From assembly GCA_045806505.1 (NCBI GenBank), contig JBJMJE010000214.1, positions 1 to 8,543 of the forward strand: 8,543 bases of DNA, in the 5' to 3' direction. Positions within the stretch are counted from its first letter, which is position 1, and each line of letters opens with the position of its first letter. Of this stretch, positions 1 through 5,438 are shown in pieces. The notes under the pieces were generated by a model. The model was not told the DNA's origin. It searched no databases and saw only the letters and a program-made list of their open reading frames with translations. Made by a program: the position numbers and the translations under genes. Source of the stretch: DASVFB01 sp045806505 (lineage in GTDB: Bacteria; Actinomycetota; Thermoleophilia; Gaiellales; Gaiellaceae).

Positions 1-935
1 TCGGCCGCGTCCAGGGGATCAAGTTCCAGATGATCTCGGCGAGCGAGGTCGAGGGCACGAGCGTCGACGACAACTGGCAGAACATCATGGTCAAGGGGAA
101 CTCGTCGATCCGCACGCCGCAGGATCTTGCGGGTAAGACGATCGCCGTCAACGCGCTGAAGGGCGTGGGCGAGGTGATGATCAAGGCGGCGCTCAAGAAG
201 GTCGGAGTCGATCCGAGCTCGCCGAAGCTCCTCGCGATCGGCTTCGGCGCGATGCGCTCGGCACTCAACAACGGTCAGATCGATGCGTTCTGGGCTCCCG
301 AGCCGTTCGTCTCGCAGGGCCTGAACGTCGACGGCGACAGGATCGTGATGGCCCCGGGGCCGGTACTCGGCAAGTTCTGGCCGATCGGCGGCTACGGCGC
401 GCTCGACAGCTGGGTCAAGAAGAACCCGCAACTCGCGAAGCAGTTCCACGACGCGATCAGCCAGTCGCTCGCGTACGCCCAGGCCCACCCGGACGAGATC
501 CGCGCACTGCTTCCGTCGGGCACGCAGAACGTGCGACTGCCGATCTGGAGCCCGGTCGTAGACCGCGACAAGCTCGTCCAGCTCGCGAAGTACACGAAGG
601 AGTTCGGCGTCATCGACTCGCTTCCGAACATGGCGCAGCTCGTGCCGAGCAGCGTGACCGGCGGCAAGGTGCTCCAGGCGACGGTTGCAAACGTGTTCAT
701 CACGCTGCGGCTCGACGGCAAGGCCGTGAAGACGCTGCCGCACGGGAAGTACACGCTCGTCGTGCAGGACAACTCGAAGTCGACGGGCTTCCGGCTCTCG
801 GGGCCCGGCGTGACGAAGCAGACGAGCGTGAAGGGCACCGGCCGCAGCACGTGGACGCTGACGCTGAAGAAGGGCAGGTACGTCTACAGCTCGATCAAGC
901 ATCCGAAGCGGCGGCTCACGCTCAGGGTCACGTAG
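1..935 (+). CDS. ABC transporter substrate-binding protein (NrtA/SsuA/TauA type) with C-terminal cupredoxin-like domain, 5' partial
   Basis: The frame is open to the left edge (first whole codon at 3), so the ATG at 30 is internal and the signal peptide and first lobe lie outside the window. Counting from that Met, the segment TPQDLAGKTIAVN (29-41), then GFGAMRSALNNGQIDAFWAPEP (70-91, quoted in part: ALNNGQIDAFWAPEP), is the hinge-and-second-lobe pattern of periplasmic proteins that bind nitrate, sulfonates, taurine or thiamine precursors. The later KNPQLAKQFHDAISQSLAYA helix also fits this family. The protein would capture a small solute outside the membrane for an ABC importer; the ligand cannot be deduced. 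Family members normally end near residue 213 here, but about 85 more residues follow and form a beta-rich cupredoxin-like module. The permease and ATPase genes are not in the window. The stop is TAG at 933-935. The family call is firm, the ligand unknown. Confidence 0.9.
   Translation, partial: GRVQGIKFQMISASEVEGTSVDDNWQNIMVKGNSSIRTPQDLAGKTIAVNALKGVGEVMIKAALKKVGVDPSSPKLLAIGFGAMRSALNNGQIDAFWAPEPFVSQGLNVDGDRIVMAPGPVLGKFWPIGGYGALDSWVKKNPQLAKQFHDAISQSLAYAQAHPDEIRALLPSGTQNVRLPIWSPVVDRDKLVQLAKYTKEFGVIDSLPNMAQLVPSSVTGGKVLQATVANVFITLRLDGKAVKTLPHGKYTLVVQDNSKSTGFRLSGPGVTKQTSVKGTGRSTWTLTLKKGRYVYSSIKHPKRRLTLRVT
681..932 (+). other. Cupredoxin-like C-terminal domain with most copper ligands missing (within the substrate-binding protein)
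   Basis: Residues 218-301, counted from the Met at 30, carry the pattern GKYTLVVQD, FRLSGPGV, TSVKGTG, WTLTLKKGRY, KHPKRRLTLRV. This matches, from memory, a plastocyanin-like module common in Thermoleophilia secreted proteins, usually HNFHLTGPGV followed by a CDPH motif and a Met. Here the two HNFH histidines align with Thr252 and Arg255, the Cys with Ser288, and only His291 remains; the Met is absent. The fold is probably kept without type-1 copper binding. It may act as a wall- or partner-binding appendage (inference). Confidence 0.6.
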
Positions 936-948
936 CGCCTCGGTCGTA

Positions 949-987
949 CCGGCCATGTCCCAGAGACAGCCCCTGGGACATGGCCGG
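949..987. repeat. Perfect 15-bp inverted repeat with 9-nt loop (hairpin; terminator or operator)
   Basis: The left arm 949-963 reads CCGGCCATGTCCCAG and the right arm 973-987 is its exact reverse complement, separated by AGACAGCCC. It starts 13 bp after the stop of the substrate-binding protein and ends 6 bp before the -10-like element of the methyltransferase. As RNA it is a very stable stem suited to termination, but no T-run follows. As DNA it would cover about -57 to -19 of the proposed downstream promoter and could bind a dimeric regulator. I cannot choose between these roles. Confidence 0.7.
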
Positions 988-993
988 AGCGCC

Positions 994-1005
994 TAGATTT
1001 CGTCC
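994..1005 (+). promoter_or_regulatory. -10 element TAGATT for a leaderless methyltransferase transcript
   Basis: TAGATT at 994-999 fits the actinobacterial TANNNT -10 box. Its last T is at -7 relative to the GTG at 1006, so the predicted transcription start is the first base of the start codon. No Shine-Dalgarno sequence precedes the GTG, which also favours a leaderless mRNA. No good -35 hexamer is visible; that region lies in the right arm of the inverted repeat. Confidence 0.45.
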
Positions 1006-1761
1006 GTGTTCAACGCACCCGCGGACGCGTACGACCGGTTCATGGGCAAGTTCTCCGGGCCGCTGGCGCCGCTCTTCTGCGACTTCGCAGGTGTCGAGCG
1101 GGCGATGCGCGTGCTCGACGTCGGCTGCGGGCCGGGCGCGCTCGTCGCGGTGCTCGTTCGCCGCGTCGGCGCCGAGAACGTCACGGCCGTGGAGCCGGCC
1201 GAGCAGTTCGTGGCCGCGGCGCAGGCGCGGAATCCCGGCGTCGACATCAGCCGCGCGTCGGCCGAGGAGCTGCCGTTCGGCGGCGACGAGTTCGACGCGT
1301 CGCTTGCGCAGCTCGTCGTCCACTTCATGAGCGACGCCGTTGCCGGCCTGCGCGAGATGCGCCGCGTCACGCGGCCCGGCGGTGTCGTCGCCGCGTGCGT
1401 CTGGGATCACGGTGGCGGCGAGGGCCCACTCAGTCCGTTCTGGGATGCCGTCCACGCCATGGATCCCGATGCCCCGGACGAGTCGCGGATGGCGGGCGCG
1501 CGGCGGGGGCACCTCACCGAGCTGTTCGGCGACGCGGGCGTCGAAGGCGTCCAGGAGACGTCACTAGCCGTGAGCGTGCCCCACGCGACGTTCGACCAAT
1601 GGTGGGAGCCGTTCACCTTCGGTGTCGGCCCGGGCGGCGCGTACCTCGCCGCGCTCGACGCCGAGCGGCAGGCGGAGGTTCGCGACCGCTGCCGCGACGC
1701 GCTCGGCTCCGGGCCGGTGACGATCACCGCGCGAGCCTGGGCCGCGCGCGGCCGGGCCTAG
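1006..1761 (+). CDS. Class I SAM-dependent methyltransferase (UbiE/Methyltransf_11 type)
   Basis: This 251-residue cytoplasmic protein starts with GTG. Motif I, VLDVGCGPGAL (36-46), is the glycine-rich SAM-binding loop. Glu63 in AVEP is the expected acidic residue at the end of strand beta2 that holds the ribose of SAM. ASAEELPF (84-91) followed by DEFDASLAQLVVHF matches the post-I/motif II region, and MRRVTRPGGVVAA (118-130) is motif III. The C-terminal third, including FDQWWEPFTFGVGP (196-209), is the variable acceptor-binding part. It resembles small-molecule methyltransferases, but no acceptor can be assigned. The gene stands alone on this strand, and its stop codon overlaps that of the converging MFS gene. 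The GTG is chosen because the first conserved residues (DAYDRFMGKFS) follow immediately and a -10 box sits at the leaderless distance. Confidence 0.92.
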   Translation: MFNAPADAYDRFMGKFSGPLAPLFCDFAGVERAMRVLDVGCGPGALVAVLVRRVGAENVTAVEPAEQFVAAAQARNPGVDISRASAEELPFGGDEFDASLAQLVVHFMSDAVAGLREMRRVTRPGGVVAACVWDHGGGEGPLSPFWDAVHAMDPDAPDESRMAGARRGHLTELFGDAGVEGVQETSLAVSVPHATFDQWWEPFTFGVGPGGAYLAALDAERQAEVRDRCRDALGSGPVTITARAWAARGRA

Positions 1762-2897
1762 AAGTCGGCCGACCACGCGAGGGCGGCCGCGGCGGCGCCG
1801 AACGCAGCCGCGACCGCGAAGGCGCCGCGCGCGCTCACCGCCTCGACGAGCAGGCCGCCGGCGAACGCCGAGACCGAGAACGCGACGTGGGCGGCGCCGT
1901 CCTGCGCCGCGAAGACGCGGCTCCGCACCTCGTCTGCGGCGCGTGCCTGGATCAGCGTCACCGCAGCGACGTCGCCGAGGCCGCGGCCCGCTCCCGCAAC
2001 TGCCATCCCCCCGAGGGCGAACGCCAGGAACGGCGCGGCGCCCGCGAGTGCCAATCCCGCCGCGCTCGCAGCGAACGCGCCGCCCAGCACGCGTGCCGCA
2101 GGCAGTCGCAGGAGCCGCGCCGCGGCAGCGGCACCGAGCACTCCCCCGCCGCCGAGCAGCCCTGTCATCGCTCCGTAGCCGGCCGCGCCGCCGCCGAGAT
2201 CGAGCGACAGCGGGTACGACGCCACGTCGACGATCCCGATCCCCAGCAGCGACACCATCCCCGCCAGCACCGGGAGTCGCAGCGCCCGCTCGCGTGCGAT
2301 CACTCGAACGCCGGCCAGCAGGCCCGGGTGCTCCTCCGTCGATCCGCGACCGAACGGCCTGCGGATCGAGACGACGACCGCAGCCGAGAAGAGAAACGTC
2401 GCAGCGTCGACGACGAAGAGCGCTGCCGGAGAGGCGCCGATCGCCAGCACAGCGCCCCCGAGCAGCGGGCCGACCAGATAGCCGGCCGAGCTCGTCGCTG
2501 CGATCAGCGAGTTCGCACGCGGCACGTCCTCGGCGGCGACGACCGACGGCAGAGCAGCCGCGGACGCAGGCTCGAACGGCGCCTGCGCGACCGAACTGAT
2601 TCCGAGGAGCAGGACAAGCGCCGCCGGGCGCGTCGCCGCGGCTGCCATCGCCGCCGCTACGCAGGCAGCCGCGACGTCGGCGGCGATGAGGACGGCACGC
2701 CTGTCGAAACGGTCGCCGATCCAGCCGGCGAACGGCGCCGAGAGAACCGACGCGACGACGCTCGAGAAGATCGCTGCGGAGATCCAGAGCGCCGAACCGG
2801 TCTCGCCATACAGAGCTGCGACGAGCGCGATGTACGCGGCCGAGCCGCCGCTGAGCGAGACGAGGCGAGCGAGGGCGAGGCGGCGCGCGATCCGCAC
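1758..2897 (-). CDS. MFS transporter, probable drug/metabolite exporter (MFS_1/MFS_3, EntS-like)
   Basis: This 379-residue protein is very rich in Ala, Gly, Leu and Val, with about eleven or twelve hydrophobic segments, as in major facilitator superfamily carriers. Motif A, GWIGDRFDRRAVL (58-70), lies in the loop between helices 2 and 3. LPSVVAAEDVPRANSL (116-131) followed by GYLVGPLLGG (139-148) is typical of the EntS/MFS_3 exporter branch. RSRVFAAQDGAAH (325-337) is the matching motif in the second half. It is likely a proton-driven exporter in the inner membrane with unknown substrate. The start is GTG at 2897: an in-frame TGA lies only two codons upstream and no ATG is near. A GGTGAGAG ribosome-binding-like sequence sits about 8 nt before it. 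It follows mltG by 24 nt on the same strand, so it is probably the last gene of the ferritin-like/mltG operon. Confidence 0.9.
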   Translation of the reverse strand: MRIARRLALARLVSLSGGSAAYIALVAALYGETGSALWISAAIFSSVVASVLSAPFAGWIGDRFDRRAVLIAADVAAACVAAAMAAAATRPAALVLLLGISSVAQAPFEPASAAALPSVVAAEDVPRANSLIAATSSAGYLVGPLLGGAVLAIGASPAALFVVDAATFLFSAAVVVSIRRPFGRGSTEEHPGLLAGVRVIARERALRLPVLAGMVSLLGIGIVDVASYPLSLDLGGGAAGYGAMTGLLGGGGVLGAAAAARLLRLPAARVLGGAFAASAAGLALAGAAPFLAFALGGMAVAGAGRGLGDVAAVTLIQARAADEVRSRVFAAQDGAAHVAFSVSAFAGGLLVEAVSARGAFAVAAAFGAAAAALAWSADF

Positions 2898-2921
2898 GCC
2901 TCATGCTCTCACCGCCGCACG

Positions 2922-3746
2922 TCAGCAGCCGTAGCCGTACTCGCGAGCCTTGCGGCAGAACTCGTCGGCGTCCGCGGTGAAGAAGTGGTGGAGCTTGTCG
3001 GGCTTCCGGACGTAGTAGAGGTAGTCGACGTTCGCCGGATGGGCCGCGGCCTGGATCGACGCGAGCCCCGGGTTTCCGATCGGTGTCGGAGGCAGTCCCT
3101 TGAAGCGCCGGGTGTTGTACGGCGAGCGGCTTGCGAGATTCGCCTTCGTCAGCGGCCGCGTGGCGGGAACGCGGAGGCCGTAACGCAGCGTCGCGTCGAT
3201 CCCGAGCGGCATGTCGGCGTCCAACCGGTTGTAGACGACCGCCGCGACGAGAGCGCGCTCGGCGGGCACGACCGTCTCGCGCTCGATCATCGAGGCGACG
3301 ATCAGCACCCCGTACGGATCGAGGCCGCGCGCGCGGGCAGCGCGCAGGGTCACCTTCCCCCACTCGCGTGAGAACTCGGCGAGCTGAAGCGCGATCAGCT
3401 CCGCCGCGGTCGTCACCGGGCCGAAGTCGTAGCGCGACGGAAAGAGAAAGCCTTCGATCGACGGCCGCGTCATCGAATGCCGGAACGCCCGCGGCGCCGG
3501 CACGCGCGCGGCCGCCTTCGCATAAGCGTGCGCCGTCAGCACCGGCTTCACGTGACGCTTGCGAATCGCGATCCTCCGCACGGCCGCGACCCGCGCCGTC
3601 ATGTCACGCACGGTGTAACCCTCCGGAAAGATGATGCCGAGGCTGACCTTGGCCGGCGGCGGCGCCGCTTGAACCGCGGTCGCTCCCGCGCACGCGACTG
3701 CGCACGCGAGAGCGACCGCCGTAGACCAAGTGCTCGTGCCGCTCAG
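2922..3746 (-). CDS. mltG: MltG/YceG-type endolytic murein transglycosylase, apparently secreted; start at CTG
   Basis: This enzyme family cleaves nascent glycan strands of peptidoglycan and is thought to terminate chain growth. Counting from CTG at 3746 (274 residues), the YceG signatures are IEGFLFPSRYDF (97-108), IVASMIERET (149-158) with catalytic Glu155, VVYNRL, SPYNTRRFKGLPPTPIGNPG (208-227), and the YLYYVRKP...HHF ending. The first ordinary start, GTG at 3611, would cut the LysM-like element after FPEGYT. Upstream the frame stays open and encodes a hydrophobic stretch, STAVALACAVACAGATAVQA (8-27), ending in a signal-peptidase-like VQA/A site, then FPEGYTVRDMTARV. No ATG, GTG or TTG exists in that stretch; the only candidate is CTG, which overlaps the TGA of the preceding gene. 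There is no clear ribosome binding site, so coupled translation is likely. The protein is shorter than typical MltG and lacks an obvious retained membrane anchor. It is not beside the usual ruvX/aroE neighbours, so it may be a second, specialised copy. Confidence 0.85.
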   Translation of the reverse strand: MSGTSTWSTAVALACAVACAGATAVQAAPPPAKVSLGIIFPEGYTVRDMTARVAAVRRIAIRKRHVKPVLTAHAYAKAAARVPAPRAFRHSMTRPSIEGFLFPSRYDFGPVTTAAELIALQLAEFSREWGKVTLRAARARGLDPYGVLIVASMIERETVVPAERALVAAVVYNRLDADMPLGIDATLRYGLRVPATRPLTKANLASRSPYNTRRFKGLPPTPIGNPGLASIQAAAHPANVDYLYYVRKPDKLHHFFTADADEFCRKAREYGYGC

Positions 3747-4249
3747 ACGACCGTCGCAGTCCGCTGAGCCAGTTGCCGGCCGAACTGCTGCGCCTTCTCG
3801 AGCGCCGCCTCTTCCTGCTCGAGGTTCTCCTGCAGGAGCGCGACGACGTCCTGCTCGCCCATCGCCTCGGCCTTCGTGATCAGACCCTCGTACACCGCGA
3901 TCTCATGGTGCTCCGTCTCACAGACCCCCGAGACGATGACGTGGTCGTTGAGGCTGTCGTCGACCATCTTCAGGTTCGCCTGTCCCTCCTTCTCGAGCCC
4001 CTCGATCGCCGGGCACGACGAGTCGTCGATCTCTGCGCCGAGCGCCTGGAAGGCCCGCTCGAGGTTCTGCACGTGCCGCTGCGTCTCCTGGTAATGGTGG
4101 CGCAGCGCCTGCTGCAGATGCTCGTCGTGTGCGTGCTCCTCGAGGTCCGGAAGCATCTCGAGAATCGTCTTCTCCATCTTCAGCGCCGCACCGAGCTTGT
4201 GGATGTACAGCTCCTGCGGCGTCTCGATCGTTCCGCCGAAGATCGGCAT
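3743..4249 (-). CDS. DUF892 (YciE/YciF) ferritin-like stress protein
   Basis: This 168-residue, mostly helical, acidic protein begins GTIETPQELYIHKLGAAL, the hallmark start of the DUF892/YciE-YciF family, a four-helix ferritin-like fold. Likely metal-site residues include Glu55 and His59 (ETQRH), the cluster CETEHHEIAVYEGL (110-123) with Glu113, His114 and Glu116, and the acidic helix LEQEEAALEKA (143-153). The SSCPAIEGLEKEG loop (77-89) is also typical. Family members are induced by osmotic, general and oxidative stress and are suspected to bind iron, but no firm reaction is known. ATG at 4249 is preceded by AGGAAGGGG with a 7-nt spacer, a strong ribosome binding site. It is the first gene of the minus-strand run and sits behind a SigB-like promoter. 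Its TGA overlaps the proposed mltG CTG start. Confidence 0.93.
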   Translation of the reverse strand: MPIFGGTIETPQELYIHKLGAALKMEKTILEMLPDLEEHAHDEHLQQALRHHYQETQRHVQNLERAFQALGAEIDDSSCPAIEGLEKEGQANLKMVDDSLNDHVIVSGVCETEHHEIAVYEGLITKAEAMGEQDVVALLQENLEQEEAALEKAQQFGRQLAQRTATVV

Positions 4250-4290
4250 GTGCTGACCCCTTCCTGTCGTGTGTCCTCGTCCTGGTTCGG

Positions 4291-4315
4291 CTACCCGACG
4301 AGAACGAAGGGAAAC
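4291..4315 (-). promoter_or_regulatory. SigB/SigF-type general stress promoter for the DUF892 operon
   Basis: On the minus strand GTTT (4315-4312) is followed after 15 nt by GGGTAG (4296-4291). This agrees well with the group III stress sigma consensus GTTT-N14..17-GGGTA of Firmicutes and Actinobacteria. Transcription would begin near 4284, giving a leader of about 35 nt that contains the AGGAAGGGG ribosome binding site. The downstream gene belongs to a stress-induced family, which supports the call independently. Confidence 0.6.
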
Positions 4316-4386
4316 GCTCCCTCGGCTCAGTGATCTGGGCCGCGCTTCGCTCTAGCCGCGGGCACCCGCTGCCGATCAGTGGTTCG

Positions 4387-4554
4387 ATGATCGGGCGCCA
4401 CTCCGACTCCGAGTACAGGCGGCTTCGCGCGTACGAGAGCCTGCTGGTGCTCGCCGTGGCGATCTTCATGACCGTGATCGTCGGCGGCGCCACCGTCGTC
4501 GCGGTGTTGCGCCCGCTGCACGCGGTCGCCCGCTCGCTCAGCCCGACTCCGTAG
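4387..4554 (+). CDS. Small single-pass membrane protein, 55 residues, unknown
   Basis: I do not recognise this protein. From ATG at 4387 it has a charged N-terminus (MIGRHSDSEYRRLRAYES), then one clear transmembrane helix at about 19-41 (LLVLAVAIFMTVIVGG followed by ATVVAVL), then a short tail rich in Arg, Pro and Ser. Nearly every codon ends in G or C (CTT and ACT are the exceptions), as in the real genes of this window. That argues it is translated and not chance. No strong ribosome binding site is visible. A GTG at 4330 would add 19 residues, but they look unremarkable. It lies between the divergent stress promoter and the secreted protein gene, on the same strand as the latter. Confidence 0.5.
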   Translation: MIGRHSDSEYRRLRAYESLLVLAVAIFMTVIVGGATVVAVLRPLHAVARSLSPTP

Positions 4555-4591
4555 AGGGCGAACGACGGCCACGCCCGGGCGCGAACTGGGC

Positions 4592-4624
4592 TACCTTGCC
4601 GCGCGTCAATCCGAGGGGAAGGGG
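4592..4624 (+). promoter_or_regulatory. Possible -10 (TACCTT) and strong ribosome binding site for the secreted protein
   Basis: GAGGGGAAGGGG at 4613-4624 ends 7 nt before ATG 4632 and decides that start over the TTG at 4596. It shares GGAAGGGGTCA, with the same spacing, with the DUF892 leader. TACCTT at 4592-4597 fits TANNNT and would start transcription near 4604. No convincing -35 is seen, so the promoter part is tentative while the ribosome binding site is clear. Confidence 0.5.
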
Positions 4625-4631
4625 TCAATCC

Positions 4632-5387
4632 ATGAAGGTTCTCTTGGCCGTCGCGGCCGCTGCTTTGTGCGTCTGCGTCGCGCCGGCCGGCGCTTTCGCG
4701 CTCGACCTGAAGCTGCATCCGGTCGGGCAGGGCAAGGACACGCATGCAGCTTGGATCGGCGGGGCCGGCGAGGCCGACGACACCGGCAACGCGAACCAGA
4801 CGTTCCTGCTCACCAACGGCACCGCCGACGGGAACGGCTCCGCGGCCATTATCCGCGGCGCCGAGGGCGTTCCGGTGCGTCTCCTGACGAGCCTGTCCTA
4901 CGAGTACCGCAAGGACGGCCGCTGCACGAAGACCGATCCGCGCTGGACGCTCTTCGTCCAGGGCAGGTCGGGGAGGCATTACGTCGTCAACCTCGGCTGT
5001 GCCGTGTCCGCGCCTTCAACCGGCAGTACGCCGGGCTGGATCCGTCGCACCGCGACGCAGACGTTCATCCGCATGGAAGCGTTCCGCAAGGGCGGCAACG
5101 ACGCACTGGACGGGACGCTGACGGGGCTCGCGCTCGCCTACGACCAGACGATCGGGTCGATCCTCGTCGACAACATCAGCGTCGCCACGAAGCTCGGGTC
5201 GCAGACGTGGACGTGCGCCGCCGACAACGGCAGGGATCCGGTGACGGTCGACGCGTTCACGGCGGAGGAGACGGCTTTCCTCGCGCAGCCGTTCTCGATC
5301 GACGAGCTCACCTACGTCGACGAGCTCATCGCGTCCGCGACGGTGGACGAGTGGGCCGCGATCCAGGACACGGAACCCGCGGCGTAA
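4632..5387 (+). CDS. Secreted protein of unknown function, probably beta-sandwich
   Basis: I do not recognise the family. The 251-residue product begins MKVLLAVAAAALCVCVAPAG with AFA/LDL, a clean Sec signal peptide cleaved after about residue 23. The mature part is rich in Gly, Thr and Asp with alternating hydrophobics. DQTIGSILVDNISVATKL (171-188) recalls the closing strand of jelly-roll or carbohydrate-binding-type domains (the LVDNISV pattern), which is only a weak hint. Cysteines 98, 123 and 195 remain after processing; Cys98 and Cys123 could form a disulfide. The tail from about 207 (DAFTAEETAFLAQPFSIDEL onward) is acidic and helical, and looks separate from the sandwich. The start is set by the strong ribosome binding site and signal peptide. 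The gene ends at a hairpin shared with the converging ThDP enzyme gene. Confidence 0.8.
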   Translation: MKVLLAVAAAALCVCVAPAGAFALDLKLHPVGQGKDTHAAWIGGAGEADDTGNANQTFLLTNGTADGNGSAAIIRGAEGVPVRLLTSLSYEYRKDGRCTKTDPRWTLFVQGRSGRHYVVNLGCAVSAPSTGSTPGWIRRTATQTFIRMEAFRKGGNDALDGTLTGLALAYDQTIGSILVDNISVATKLGSQTWTCAADNGRDPVTVDAFTAEETAFLAQPFSIDELTYVDELIASATVDEWAAIQDTEPAA

Positions 5388-5403
5388 GCCGTCGCAGCGG
5401 ACG

Positions 5404-5432
5404 GCACGAGCGCCTTGCCCTCGCGCTCGTGC
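5404..5432. terminator. Hairpin between convergent genes, probable bidirectional terminator
   Basis: GCACGAGCGC at 5404-5413 pairs perfectly with GCGCTCGTGC at 5423-5432 across a 9-nt loop. It fills most of the 51-nt gap between the stop of the secreted protein (+) and the stop of the ThDP enzyme (-). There is no T-run on either side, as is common in GC-rich actinobacteria, so termination is inferred from position and symmetry. Confidence 0.55.
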
Positions 5433-5438
5433 GCCGGA

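Noticed and set aside
1564..3363. 599-codon minus-strand frame running through MFS and mltG
   Set aside because: It is the frame-shifted reading of both genes, rich in Arg and Gly, without conserved motifs; the +1-related frames carry the real proteins.
1395..3371. 658-codon open frame on the plus strand opposite the MFS and mltG genes
   Set aside because: The translation is an Arg/Ala/Asp-rich low-complexity string with no fold-like hydrophobic pattern. It is the usual antisense shadow of GC-rich genes, and both opposite-strand genes have clear family motifs.
4596..4631. TTG at 4596 as the start of the secreted protein
   Set aside because: It would place a polar stretch of 12 residues before a perfect signal peptide and hide the strong ribosome binding site inside the coding region; ATG 4632 is better.
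3918..4979. 353-codon minus-strand frame spanning the DUF892 gene and the upstream region
   Set aside because: It overlaps the DUF892 gene in another frame and has shadow-like composition; it also runs antisense to the small membrane protein and the secreted protein.
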